Shown: piece after piece, positions 8,846 through 17,380 of the stretch
Position numbering within the stretch: the first letter of the stretch is position 1
Layout: each line of letters opens with the position of its first letter
Assembly (NCBI GenBank): GCA_003223935.1
Contig: QHXQ01000050.1
Location: 1 to 47,511 of the forward strand
Direction of reading: 5' to 3'
Length of the DNA stretch: 47,511 nt
Origin: Acidobacteriota bacterium
GTDB lineage: Bacteria > Acidobacteriota > Blastocatellia > Pyrinomonadales > Pyrinomonadaceae
The notes under the pieces: model-generated
What the model saw: only the letters and a program-made list of their open reading frames with translations
Databases searched by the model: none
What the model was told of the DNA's origin: nothing
Position numbers and translations under genes: made by a program

Positions 8846-9718
8846 CTACGCTTTTTTATAACCCAACGCGCACCAGTAGGGCATCGCCTCGCTGAACTCG
8901 ATCCGCTCAAGGCCGGCCCGTTCCATCATCTCCCTGATCTGTTGTGCGGTGAAACGCTGTTCGAGGGCCGTGCCGAAGCGGTCGAGCGCGTCTGTGCGCA
9001 TCGTATAGAAGCTGAGGCGGCGATAGTATGAGAGCGGAAACGTATCCACGTTGCGCCCCAAGAGTTCGAGCAGGCGCGCGGTGCGTGCGAGCGGCCAATA
9101 GACGGTGAGCGCGAGCAACTCGGTCACAAGGCATTTGAGTCGGAAGGGCAGATGATAGAGCGCGCGGCGGCCCACGTCGCTGGCGCGCCAGAGCAGACGA
9201 AACCAAGTGGGGCGATTGTCGAAGGCGTAATAGAGATAGAGCAAGAACGGCGCGCCGGGCTTGAGCTTGTCGGCGCAGGCGCGTATGCCTGCGGCCGTGT
9301 CGGGCACGTGATGCAGCATGCCGAGCGAATAGCCGAAGTCCATCGAAGCGGGCGCGAACGGCAAGCGGTCAACCGTTGCCGCGACGAACTCGCAGTTACC
9401 ATAAGCCGCGAGGGTCTGTCGCGCTATATCGAGTGCCGCGCTCGATGCGTCCACACAGTAGAGCCGGCCGACTCTGGGCGCGACCAGCTTGTCCCAGCGT
9501 CCTGTGCCGCAGCCGAGATCGAAGCCGACTGCATTGGCGGGCAGCACTGGCCAGGGAAAGATTTTGAAGTAGGCGGCGAACAGTTTTTGCCGTTCGTCTT
9601 CGGCAAGTTCAGTCTGATCGTAACGGCTCCATTCGTGCCCGAACCCTTCGACGGTGCGGGCGTCGTAGTTCAACGTCTCAGGAGGCTGTTGGCCACCGTC
9701 GGCAATCATGCAAAGCAT
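8846..9718 (-). CDS. Class I SAM-dependent methyltransferase
   Basis: 290 residues from the ATG at 9718. The open frame continues to 9856 but its extra 46 residues look non-coding and would overlap a divergent gene. AAGGAT lies about 11 bases before the chosen start. Motifs: GFGHEWSRYDQTE near the N-terminus, FDLGCGTGRWDKLVAP (SAM loop), LYCVDASSAALDIARQT, VDRLPFAPASMDFGYSLGM, HHVPDTAAGIRACADKLKPG, and a hydrophobic mid-section. The layout resembles UbiE/COQ5-type enzymes that also act in glycan loci. It is the only minus-strand gene in this cluster. A short stem (9732-9737 with 9747-9752) may partly cover its ribosome site. Confidence 0.82.
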   Translation of the reverse strand: MLCMIADGGQQPPETLNYDARTVEGFGHEWSRYDQTELAEDERQKLFAAYFKIFPWPVLPANAVGFDLGCGTGRWDKLVAPRVGRLYCVDASSAALDIARQTLAAYGNCEFVAATVDRLPFAPASMDFGYSLGMLHHVPDTAAGIRACADKLKPGAPFLLYLYYAFDNRPTWFRLLWRASDVGRRALYHLPFRLKCLVTELLALTVYWPLARTARLLELLGRNVDTFPLSYYRRLSFYTMRTDALDRFGTALEQRFTAQQIREMMERAGLERIEFSEAMPYWCALGYKKA

Positions 9719-9917
9719 GCTTGTTTTGATCCTTTGATGAGCAGGGTCAAAGATTTTAATGTGCGGGCAGCATAACAAAGCTATTGCGGGCGCAGCAAAC
9801 ACGAAGGCGCGCCGTTCGGCCGGTTGACGAAAGGCGCGCTTGAAACTTAATGTCAACTCCGTTCGTGTCGTGCGCGTGCGTGGGAAACGGGCGCGCGATC
9901 ATTTGCATTCAAACAGC

Positions 9918-11195
9918 ATGTCTTCGCTAAACACAGCCCGCGCGCTCTATCTCTGCTACTTCGGTGTCCGCGAGCCGTTGGTGCAGACGCAGGTCGTTCC
10001 GTACTTGCGCGAACTGGCGGCCGGCGGCCTGCGCGTCCATCTGCTCACCTTCGAGGCGCAAAACATAAAGACATGGCCCGCAGAGGAACGCGCAGAGGTG
10101 CGCGCGCGGCTCGCCGCGCAAGGGATCGAGTGGCACGCGCTTCGTTATCACAAACGCCCGACGCTCGCGGCGACCGTTTACGACATCGTGCGCGGCGCTT
10201 TCGCCGCGCGCCGATTTGTGCGACGTGAACGGATTGACGTGGTGCATGCGCGTAGTCATGTCGCGGCGGCGATGGGCGCGTTGGCGACGCGCGGCACACG
10301 TGCGCGTTTCCTCTTCGACATACGCGGCTTCTTTCCCGAAGAGTACACGGACGCAGGCGTGTGGCCCGCAGGCGGCTATCTCTATCGTTTGACGAAAGCG
10401 GCCGAGCGGCGGCTGCTGGCGGCGGCGGATGGCTACGTCGTGCTGACGGAGAAGGCGCGGCAGATACTCTTTCCTGATCAAGCCAGTACGAACGGGCGCG
10501 CGCGGCCCGTCGCCGTCATCCCTTGCTGCGTTGATCTCACGCACTTTCGCGCGGCCGAAGATGTGGCGCGCGAGGCGGTGCGCCGTGAATTAGGCGTCGA
10601 AGGGCGGCGCGTGTTCGTCTATGTCGGCTCGCTCGGCGGTTGGTATCTGACCGACGAGATGGCCGACCTACTCGCGACTGCGCACCGGCAAGACCCACGA
10701 ACGTTCTCGCTCATCTTAACGCAGAGTCCGCCCGCGATGATCACAGACCGACTGCGCGCGCGCGGCGTCGCTGAGCGCGATTATCTCGTGCGCCAGATCA
10801 AGCCGACGGAGATGGCGCGTTATCTAAAGGCGGCCGACGTGGCCGTCTCGCTCATCAAGCCTTGCTACTCGAAGCAGTCCTCCTCACCCACGAAGATGGC
10901 CGAGTATCTGGCGGGGGGCCTGCCCATCATCTGCAACACGGGCATCGGCGACTTGGACGAACTGATCGAGACGGATCGCGTCGGCGTGCTGCTCCGCGAG
11001 TTCAACGAAGCAAGCTACCTGCGCGCGCTCACAGAGGTCGCGGCGCTGCTTCATGATCCAGACTTGCCCGCGCGCTGTCGTGCGAGCGCCGCCGCGCGTT
11101 TCGATCTCACAAGCGTCGGCGGCGCACGTTATCGCAGACTTTATGAACAACTGCTGCAAAGCGGGCGGGACGAACGCAAAAGCGTTCGCGCGTGA
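9918..11195 (+). CDS. GT-B fold glycosyltransferase
   Basis: 425 residues from the ATG at 9918; the frame is open from 9840 but the extra residues are basic and atypical. The N-terminal domain reads ARALYLCYFGVREPLVQTQV, then LAAGGLRVHLLTFE and IDVVHARSHVAAAMG, a standard GT4-like acceptor domain. The C-terminal domain has VAVIPCCVDLTHFRA, VFVYVGSLGGWYLTDEMADL, and SSSPTKMAEYLAGGLPIICN in place of the usual EX7E loop. This looks like the SPTK(M/V)xE(Y/A)LAxG type of GT4. It is divergent from the preceding methyltransferase, so a promoter is expected in 9719-9917. Confidence 0.85.
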   Translation: MSSLNTARALYLCYFGVREPLVQTQVVPYLRELAAGGLRVHLLTFEAQNIKTWPAEERAEVRARLAAQGIEWHALRYHKRPTLAATVYDIVRGAFAARRFVRRERIDVVHARSHVAAAMGALATRGTRARFLFDIRGFFPEEYTDAGVWPAGGYLYRLTKAAERRLLAAADGYVVLTEKARQILFPDQASTNGRARPVAVIPCCVDLTHFRAAEDVAREAVRRELGVEGRRVFVYVGSLGGWYLTDEMADLLATAHRQDPRTFSLILTQSPPAMITDRLRARGVAERDYLVRQIKPTEMARYLKAADVAVSLIKPCYSKQSSSPTKMAEYLAGGLPIICNTGIGDLDELIETDRVGVLLREFNEASYLRALTEVAALLHDPDLPARCRASAAARFDLTSVGGARYRRLYEQLLQSGRDERKSVRA

Positions 11196-11205
11196 ACATG
11201 ATCTA

Positions 11206-12300
11206 ATGAACGTTCTGGCGCTCTGTTCATATCCGATTGAAGCGGCGGCGACGCGCTATCGTGTCGCGCAGTTCATCGCGCCGCTCCGGGAGCGCGGCAT
11301 CGAAGTGACCGTGCGCCCGTTGCTCGACGGGCGCACATTCGCGGCGCTCTACCGGCGTGCGGAGTGGCCGCGCACAACTGCCGCGCTCGCCGCCGCCGCT
11401 CTGCGCCGCGTCGCGGACGTGTGGCGCGCGCGCAAGTTCGACGCCGTGTTCGTGCAGCGCGAGGCGCTCATGGTCGGGCCGCCGCTCGTCGAATGGTTAA
11501 CGACGCGCGCGCAAGGCCGGCCGCTCATACTCGATCTGGACGACGCGACCTACGTGCGCTACGTCAGTCAGAGTTACGGCCGGTTGGGCGGCGCATTGAA
11601 GTGGTTCGGCAAGACGGACGAACTGATCCGTTGGGCGTCGGTCGTCACTTGCGGCAACCGCTTCATCGCCGAATACGTCGAGGCAAAGGGCGCGCGCGCT
11701 ACAGTCATCCCGACGGTCGTTGACACAGACCTGTTCCGGCCCGCACAGCCGCCACACGCGCACGACGCGCCGGTCGTCGGCTGGATCGGCACGCACTCAA
11801 CCTACGCCTACCTCGAAACGATCTTCCCCGTGTTACAAACACTCGCGCGCGAATTTCGTTTTCGTTTGAAGATCATCGGCGGACGTGAGCGCGTCAATTT
11901 GCCGGGCGTCGAAGTTGAAAATCTGCCGTGGGCGTTGGCGCGCGAGGTCGCGGATTTTCAATCGCTCGACATCGGGCTTTATCCGCTCGGCTTGAACGCC
12001 TCGTCGCCGCGCGCATGGCTCGTGGGCAAGTCGGGCTTCAAAGCGATCCAGTATATGGCGGTCGGTGCGCCGTTCGTCGTCACGCCGGTCGGCGTCTGCG
12101 CAGAGATCGGCGCGGCCGGCGTAACGCATCTCACGGCTGAGACACCCGATGAATGGCACGCAGCGCTCGCACGTCTGTTGACCGACGAACACATGCGCCA
12201 CACGTTGGGCGCACGGGGCCGGCAGCACGCGCTCGACCATTACGCGCTGCCCGCGCAAGCCGACAAACTCGCCGCCGCGCTGCGCGCCGCGCTGAAATGA
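11206..12300 (+). CDS. GT-B fold glycosyltransferase
   Basis: 364 residues from the ATG at 11206, ten bases after the previous stop. The frame is open further upstream, but that would overlap the preceding coding sequence by about 140 bases. The N-terminus MNVLALCSYPIEAAATRYR is typical of GT4 enzymes that begin with a Ser/Pro/Tyr-rich loop followed by RYR. It continues with DAVFVQREAL and LILDLDDATYVRY. The C-terminal domain has VGWIGTHSTYAYL, LKIIGGRERV, DIGLYPL and GKSGFKAIQYMAVGAPFVVT, the nucleotide-sugar loop. It is the last gene of the glycan cluster before the lysine operon. Confidence 0.86.
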   Translation: MNVLALCSYPIEAAATRYRVAQFIAPLRERGIEVTVRPLLDGRTFAALYRRAEWPRTTAALAAAALRRVADVWRARKFDAVFVQREALMVGPPLVEWLTTRAQGRPLILDLDDATYVRYVSQSYGRLGGALKWFGKTDELIRWASVVTCGNRFIAEYVEAKGARATVIPTVVDTDLFRPAQPPHAHDAPVVGWIGTHSTYAYLETIFPVLQTLAREFRFRLKIIGGRERVNLPGVEVENLPWALAREVADFQSLDIGLYPLGLNASSPRAWLVGKSGFKAIQYMAVGAPFVVTPVGVCAEIGAAGVTHLTAETPDEWHAALARLLTDEHMRHTLGARGRQHALDHYALPAQADKLAAALRAALK

Positions 12301-12396
12301 ACAGACAAAAATTTTCCATTCCACGCCTCAACGCTTGACAAGCCCCGCATTTTTTCAGACAACACAACCAACAACAAACAGAGAAAGGTTGTACTT

Positions 12397-13800
12397 GTGA
12401 CTGCACGCCCCACGGTGATGAAATTCGGCGGCACGTCGGTCGAAGACGCGCAGGCGTTTCGGCGCGTCGCCGAGATCGTCGCAGCCCGACGCGATGAACA
12501 ACCCGTCGTCGTCGTCTCCGCGATGAGCCGCATGACAGACGCGCTGCTCGCGGCCATAAGCATGGCGACAGAAGGCAACGCGGCCGCGGCCGTGCGCATG
12601 CTCGACGAACACCTCGCGCGGCACACGAGCGTCGCCGAAGAGTTGCTCATGCCGCAAAGCAGCACAGAGGTTGAAGCGGAGCTTGCAAAGGTGCGGGCCG
12701 AGTTGCGCAAGCTGTTTGATGAAGTCGCAACGCACAAAGACGCGCCGCCATCTTTGCAGGACGAGATCGTCTCATACGGCGAGCGGCTGTCGGCGCATCT
12801 GCTGGCCGCAGTCTTGCGCGCACATGAATTGCCGGCGCAGCACTTGGACGCACGCCGCTGCATCATCACCGACGATCAGTTCGGCCGCGCCACACCTTTA
12901 ACGGACGAGACGACGCGGCGCACGTGCGCCGAAGTCGGCGCTTTGCTTGCAGCCGATCAACTGCCTGTGCTCGGCGGCTTCATCGCCGCGACGATGGACG
13001 GGCAGACGACAACGCTCGGGCGCGGTGGCTCGGACTACACGGCCGCGCTCGTCGGCGCGTGTCTCGCCGCCCGCGAGATTCAAATCTGGACGGACGTGTC
13101 GGGCGTGCTCACGTCCGATCCGCGCGTCGTCCGCAACGCCACGACGATCCCGCGTCTCTCTTACGCGGAGGCGGCGGAGCTTGCTTACTTCGGCGCGAAA
13201 GTTCTACACCCGAAGACGATCTTGCCTGCGGTCGTGCGCGGCACGCCCGTGCGCATCTGCAACTCGCGCGACGTGGATGCGCCCGACACGATGATCTACT
13301 TTGACGCCGAACGAAGCCCACGCACCGTCAAAGCCATCGCGCACAAGGGCGGCATCACCATCGTCCACGTCACGTCGGCGCGCATGCTCGGCGCTTATGG
13401 TTTCCTGCGCGCGCTCTTTGAAGTGTTCGAGCGCCACCGCACCGCCATCGATCTCGTCACCACTTCAGAGGTCAGCGTCTCGCTCTCGCTCGACGACACC
13501 ACGGCGCTCGCGGAGATCGTGCGTGACCTACAACAGATCGGCGCGGTTAAAGTCGAACATGACCGCGCGCTCGTCTGCGTCGTCGGCGAGGGCTTGAGGA
13601 ACACGCCGGGCATCGCGGCCAAAGTTTTCACGGCCGTGCGCAACATCAACGTCATGCTCATCTCGCAAGGCGCATCGAGCATCAACCTGACCTTCGTCGT
13701 CGAAGAAGAACTCGCGGAGAAGGCCGTCCGCCAACTGCACCGCGCCTTCTTTGAGAGCAACACGCGCGAGCTTTATCAAACCGCGATGCTCGATCATTGA
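12397..13800 (+). CDS. lysC: Aspartate kinase (aspartokinase III-like)
   Basis: 467 residues, GTG start with GAAAGG about nine bases upstream. It phosphorylates L-aspartate, the first step toward lysine, threonine and methionine. Seen: KFGGTSVEDAQAF (kinase loop), VVVVSAMSRMTDAL, LSAHLLAAVL, GGFIAATMDGQTTTLGRGGSD (catalytic and ATP loop), and IQIWTDVSGVLTSDPR. FGAKVLHPKTI and two C-terminal ACT domains (about 310-460) follow, the usual lysine-binding regulatory part. Length and the long helical insert (about 60-120) match the monofunctional E. coli LysC class. A TTGACA at 12335-12340 may be a -35 element but no good -10 follows. The 96-base gap before the gene is too short for a lysine riboswitch. 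Confidence 0.95.
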   Translation: MTARPTVMKFGGTSVEDAQAFRRVAEIVAARRDEQPVVVVSAMSRMTDALLAAISMATEGNAAAAVRMLDEHLARHTSVAEELLMPQSSTEVEAELAKVRAELRKLFDEVATHKDAPPSLQDEIVSYGERLSAHLLAAVLRAHELPAQHLDARRCIITDDQFGRATPLTDETTRRTCAEVGALLAADQLPVLGGFIAATMDGQTTTLGRGGSDYTAALVGACLAAREIQIWTDVSGVLTSDPRVVRNATTIPRLSYAEAAELAYFGAKVLHPKTILPAVVRGTPVRICNSRDVDAPDTMIYFDAERSPRTVKAIAHKGGITIVHVTSARMLGAYGFLRALFEVFERHRTAIDLVTTSEVSVSLSLDDTTALAEIVRDLQQIGAVKVEHDRALVCVVGEGLRNTPGIAAKVFTAVRNINVMLISQGASSINLTFVVEEELAEKAVRQLHRAFFESNTRELYQTAMLDH

Positions 13801-13831
13801 AGCGCGGATCGGTCGCCTGAAATTGGCGTAA

Positions 13832-13880
13832 CAAGCATGAACCACGAAGCCACACGAAACGACACGAAGCAAGCATGAAC
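13832..13880 (+). repeat. 11-bp direct repeats flanking a half-copy of the ACCACGAAG repeat
   Basis: CAAGCATGAAC occurs at 13832-13842 and again at 13870-13880. Between them lies a run of ACACGAA-type words (13843-13869) matching one arm of the palindromes at 32711-32787 and 45099-45163. The downstream copy contains the dapE start codon; the upstream ATG (13837) opens only a 13-codon frame that ends inside the dapE start. The arrangement looks like a short repeat inserted with target-site duplication, or a slippage duplication. There is no transposase. Confidence 0.7.
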
Positions 13881-14924
13881 TTAATCGCCTTCACACGTCA
13901 GCTCATAGACATCCCGTCCGTCAGCGGTGATGAAGCAGTGGTCGCGCGCGCGCTCGCCGCGCATCTCGAAGCATTGGGCTTTCGCGTCAAGTTGCAAACG
14001 GTCGCAGGTGAACGCGCGAACGTGATCGCGACGACCGCCGCGCGCCCGCGCGTCGTGCTCTCGACGCATCTGGACACAGTGCCGCCGCATATCGCCGCGA
14101 GCGAAGATGACGAGTACATCTATGGGCGCGGCGCGTGCGATGCGAAGGGGATCATCGCGGCGCAAGTCGCGGCGGCCGAAAGATTGCGCGCTGAAGGCGT
14201 CGAAGAGATCGGCTTGGTGTTTACGGTTGACGAAGAGCAGGGCAGCACGGGTGCGCGCGCAGCGAACGAACACCCGCTCGCACGCGAGTGCGAGTATCTG
14301 ATCAACGGCGAGCCGACAGACAATCTGCTTGCTGCCGGCTCGAAAGGATCGTTGCGCGTGCGGCTCAAAACAACGGGGCGCGCGGCGCATTCGGCTTATC
14401 CCGAACAGGGCGAGTCCGCGATTGAAAAACTGCTCGCCGTGCTCGCCGAGATTCGCGCGCACGATTGGCCGCGCGACGAGTTCTTCGGCGAAACTACGTG
14501 CAACATCGGCACGATAGACGGCGGCGCGGGCGCGAACATCATTCCGGCCGCCGCCGAAGCCGTCTTGCAGCTTCGATTGGTAACAGACGCAGCGCGGATC
14601 AAGCGCGAACTTGAGCGTATCGCCGATGGGCGCGCACAGATCGAGTGGCTCTCGGTCTCCGCGCCTGTGCGTCTGCACGCGGTCACGGGCTTCGAGCAAT
14701 GCGTCGTGCGCTTCACGACCGACATCCCTTACTTGTCGAACTGGGGCGCGCCGCTCCTCATCGGCCCCGGCTCAATCCTCGACGCGCACACCGCGCACGA
14801 GCGCGTCTCGAAGCGCGAGCTTGAGCGTGCAGTTAAACTCTACGTGCGGCTCGTACGTGCGTTGCTCGCACGGACTAAGGCATACAAGATAAGCGGCGAA
14901 CGGGCGGAAGGAGCAGACGCATGA
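13875..14924 (+). CDS. dapE: M20-family succinyl-diaminopimelate desuccinylase / N-acyl-ornithine deacetylase type
   Basis: 349 residues. M20 di-zinc peptidase motifs are complete: LSTHLDTVPP (His and Asp ligands), YGRGACDAKGIIAA (bridging Asp), TVDEEQGSTG (catalytic and ligand Glu pair), LINGEPTD, and the terminal His ligand in GPGSILDAHTAHE. A dimerisation lid lies between about residues 160 and 260. By sequence it is closer to the compact ArgE/LysK shape than to long proteobacterial DapE. Its place beside dapD makes hydrolysis of N-succinyl-LL-diaminopimelate the likely reaction, which is an inference from context. It ends in an ATGA overlap with dapB. The start lies in the second copy of an 11-bp direct repeat. 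Confidence 0.85.
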   Translation: MNLIAFTRQLIDIPSVSGDEAVVARALAAHLEALGFRVKLQTVAGERANVIATTAARPRVVLSTHLDTVPPHIAASEDDEYIYGRGACDAKGIIAAQVAAAERLRAEGVEEIGLVFTVDEEQGSTGARAANEHPLARECEYLINGEPTDNLLAAGSKGSLRVRLKTTGRAAHSAYPEQGESAIEKLLAVLAEIRAHDWPRDEFFGETTCNIGTIDGGAGANIIPAAAEAVLQLRLVTDAARIKRELERIADGRAQIEWLSVSAPVRLHAVTGFEQCVVRFTTDIPYLSNWGAPLLIGPGSILDAHTAHERVSKRELERAVKLYVRLVRALLARTKAYKISGERAEGADA

Positions 14925-15637
14925 AGATTGCACTGTTCGGTCACGGCGCGATGGGCCGGCTCGTTGAAGAACGCGCGCGGGCCGAAGGGCACGAGATTGC
15001 GCTCGTCATCACGTCGCGCGACGCAGCGCAAGATGCAGATGAGATCGCAGCGCAGTTGCGCGGTCTCGATGCTGCGATTGATTTTTCTGTGGCCGGCGCA
15101 GTGGCGATGAACGTAGCTGCGTGTGTGCAAGCGAATATGCCCATCGTCATAGGCACGACGGGCTGGCGCGAACAGGAGCAAGAAGTGCGGCGCTTAGTTG
15201 AAGCACAGAACGGCGCGCTCGTCTTCGGCGCGAACTTCTCGGTCGGCGTCAATCTGTTCTATCGCATCGTCAAGCGCGCCGCAGAGTTGTTCGTAGGCTT
15301 CGAGACTTACGCGCCGTTCATCGAAGAGGCGCATCATTCACGCAAGCGCGACGCACCGTCGGGCACGGCCTTGAAGCTGCGCGATCTGCTCGCGGCGCAA
15401 TACGGCGAGCGTGATATATCTGTGGCGAGCACGCGTGCTGGCTTTATTCCGGGCACACATCGCGTCGGCTTCGACTCCGCCGCCGATCAGATTATGCTGG
15501 CGCACACGGCGCGCTCGCGCGAAGGCTTCGCGGCCGGCGCACTCGTCGCGGCGCGTTGGATTGTAGGGCGGCGCGGCGTCTATGAGTTCGGAGAGGTGAT
15601 CGAAGAGATGTTAAAAGAGAGGATGAACGAGCCATGA
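14921..15637 (+). CDS. dapB: 4-hydroxy-tetrahydrodipicolinate reductase
   Basis: 238 residues, ATGA overlap with dapE. It reduces the DapA product with NAD(P)H in the diaminopimelate pathway. Motifs: IALFGHGAMGRLVEE (dinucleotide loop), AAIDFSVAGAV, VIGTTGWREQE, ANFSVGVNLFYRIV, and the active-site IEEAHHSRKRDAPSGTALK with the catalytic His pair and Lys. HRVGFDSAADQI and the C-terminal GVYEFGEVIEEML helix complete the family. It is slightly shorter than E. coli DapB in the N-terminal domain, as in many short DapB forms. Confidence 0.95.
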   Translation: MKIALFGHGAMGRLVEERARAEGHEIALVITSRDAAQDADEIAAQLRGLDAAIDFSVAGAVAMNVAACVQANMPIVIGTTGWREQEQEVRRLVEAQNGALVFGANFSVGVNLFYRIVKRAAELFVGFETYAPFIEEAHHSRKRDAPSGTALKLRDLLAAQYGERDISVASTRAGFIPGTHRVGFDSAADQIMLAHTARSREGFAAGALVAARWIVGRRGVYEFGEVIEEMLKERMNEP

Positions 15638-16557
15638 CCATGAACGTTGAATGGATGCACGGTTGCGCGACGGCGCTCGTCACGCCGTTCACTACGACAG
15701 GCGCGGTTGACATCGAACGCTTTCGCGCGCTCGTCGAACGACAGATCGCGGGCGGCGTGAAGTTGCTCGTGCCGTGCGGTACGACGGGCGAGAGTGTGAC
15801 GATGACGGAGGAAGAGAAACACACGGTCATCAGAACGACGGTCGAGGTTGCGCGCGGGCGCGCACATGTCGTCGCAGGCACGGGCAGCAACAACACCGCG
15901 CACGTCGTCGAGCAGTCGCGCGAGGCGAAATTTTTAGGCGTGGACGCAGTGCTCGTCGTCGCGCCTTATTACAACAAGCCGACGCAGGCCGGACTCTACG
16001 CGCACTTTCGCGCCGTCGCCGAAGCGGTCGAGGGCTTGCCCGTCGTGCTCTACAACGTGCCCGGTCGCACCTCTTCAAACATCTCTGCGGAGACAACATT
16101 GAAGCTCGCGCGCGATTGCGAGAACGTCGTGGCGACGAAAGAGGCTTCGGGCAATCTTGCGCAGATCATGGCCATCCTGCGCGAGCGACCCGAAGGCTTT
16201 CGCGTGCTATCGGGCGACGATGCGGTGACGCTCCCCTTGATCGCGCTCGGCGCGGACGGCCTCGTCTCGGTCGCGTCGAACGAAGCGCCCGATCTGATGG
16301 CTGAGATGTGCGCGACGGCGCTCGCGGGCGAATGGGATGCAGCGCGGGCGCTACATTATCGGCTGCTGCCTTTGATGGAGGTGAACTTCATCGAGTCGAG
16401 TCCGGGGCCCGTGAAAGCGGCACTGGCGTTGATGGGTCTCATCGAAGAACAGTTTCGTCTGCCGCTTGTGCCTGTGTCGGAGAAGAGTCGCGCGCAGGTG
16501 CGCGAAGTGATCACGGAGTTGGGTCTATTGAAAGGGACGACGCATGTCGCTGCGTGA
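15634..16557 (+). CDS. dapA: 4-hydroxy-tetrahydrodipicolinate synthase
   Basis: 307 residues, starting in an ATGA overlap with dapB; a second in-frame ATG lies two codons in. It condenses pyruvate with aspartate semialdehyde. The TIM-barrel signature is intact: ALVTPFTTTGAVD, VPCGTTGESVTM, GTGSNNTAHVVEQS, APYYNKPTQAGLYAHF, the catalytic Tyr140 in LYNVPGRTS, and the Schiff-base Lys169 in VVATKEASGNLAQ. LSGDDAVTLPLIALGADG follows. Length matches the family. Its end overlaps dapD by 14 bases. Confidence 0.96.
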   Translation: MTMNVEWMHGCATALVTPFTTTGAVDIERFRALVERQIAGGVKLLVPCGTTGESVTMTEEEKHTVIRTTVEVARGRAHVVAGTGSNNTAHVVEQSREAKFLGVDAVLVVAPYYNKPTQAGLYAHFRAVAEAVEGLPVVLYNVPGRTSSNISAETTLKLARDCENVVATKEASGNLAQIMAILRERPEGFRVLSGDDAVTLPLIALGADGLVSVASNEAPDLMAEMCATALAGEWDAARALHYRLLPLMEVNFIESSPGPVKAALALMGLIEEQFRLPLVPVSEKSRAQVREVITELGLLKGTTHVAA

Positions 16558-17380
16558 GCGGATCGAAGAACTTGCGGCGGCGAACAAACAGGAGTTCGGG
16601 CCGGAAGACTTCGCGTTGTTCGCTGAATTCAAGGCGGCGCTCACGCGCGGTGAGGTGCGTGCCGCAGAGCAAGACGGCGACGGGCGTTGGCGCACGAACG
16701 CTTGGGTCAAGCAGGGCATCCTGCTCGGCTTTCACATGGGTCAACTCGCAGACATGTCGCCGCAAGATCACAGCCTCGTCTTCTTCGACAAGGACACGTA
16801 TCCGGTGCGCGCGACAACGATTGAAGAGCGCGTGCGCATCGTGCCCGGCGGATCGAGCGTGCGCGATGGCGCGTATCTCGCGGCGGGTGTGGTCTGTATG
16901 CCGCCGATGTATGTCAACGTCGGCGCATACGTTGACGAGGGCACGATGATTGACAGCCACGCGCTCGTCGGTTCGTGTGCGCAAGTCGGGAAGCGTGTGC
17001 ACATCTCTGCGGCGGCGCAAGTGGGTGGTGTGCTTGAACCGGTCGGTGCTATGCCAGTCGTCATCGAAGACGACGTACTCGTCGGCGGCAACTGCGGCGT
17101 CTATGAGGGCGCAATCGTGCGCGCGGGCGCGGTGCTTGCGCCGGGCACGATCTTGACGGGCGCAACGCCGGTCTATGATCTCGTGCGCGAAGCGGTCTAT
17201 CGCCGGACGGACGATGCGCCGCTTGAGATTCCGGCGGGCGCGGTCGTCGTGCCGGGCGCGCGTGCGGTTGCAAGCGAGCGCGGGCGCGAGTGGGGCTTGT
17301 CTCTGTACGCGCCTGTGATCGTGAAGTATCGAGACGAGAAGACTGACAGGGCTGTGCGTCTGGAGGACTATTTGCGTTGA
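16544..17380 (+). CDS. dapD: 2,3,4,5-tetrahydropyridine-2,6-dicarboxylate N-succinyltransferase
   Basis: 278 residues, overlapping dapA by 14 bases. It transfers succinate from succinyl-CoA to tetrahydrodipicolinate, and its presence shows that the succinylase branch is used. The N-terminal helical part (1-100) is followed by a left-handed beta-helix with hexapeptide repeats: VRIVPGGSSVRDGAYLAAGV, VNVGAYVDEGTMIDSHALVG, QVGKRVHISAAAQVGGV, then VIEDDVLVGGNCGVYEGAIV. PAGAVVVPGARAVAS follows. Length and these loops are typical for DapD. The stop overlaps a TTG start of the next gene. Confidence 0.95.
   Translation: MSLRERIEELAAANKQEFGPEDFALFAEFKAALTRGEVRAAEQDGDGRWRTNAWVKQGILLGFHMGQLADMSPQDHSLVFFDKDTYPVRATTIEERVRIVPGGSSVRDGAYLAAGVVCMPPMYVNVGAYVDEGTMIDSHALVGSCAQVGKRVHISAAAQVGGVLEPVGAMPVVIEDDVLVGGNCGVYEGAIVRAGAVLAPGTILTGATPVYDLVREAVYRRTDDAPLEIPAGAVVVPGARAVASERGREWGLSLYAPVIVKYRDEKTDRAVRLEDYLR

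Noticed and set aside
12301..12396. Lysine riboswitch (L box) before lysC
   Set aside because: Only 96 bases are available and none of the conserved L-box pairing is visible; the stretch is A/C-rich and unstructured.
13837..13878. 13-codon upstream frame before dapE as a regulatory leader peptide
   Set aside because: No Lys run expected of an attenuator (only one Lys codon) and no following terminator; more simply explained by the 11-bp duplication.
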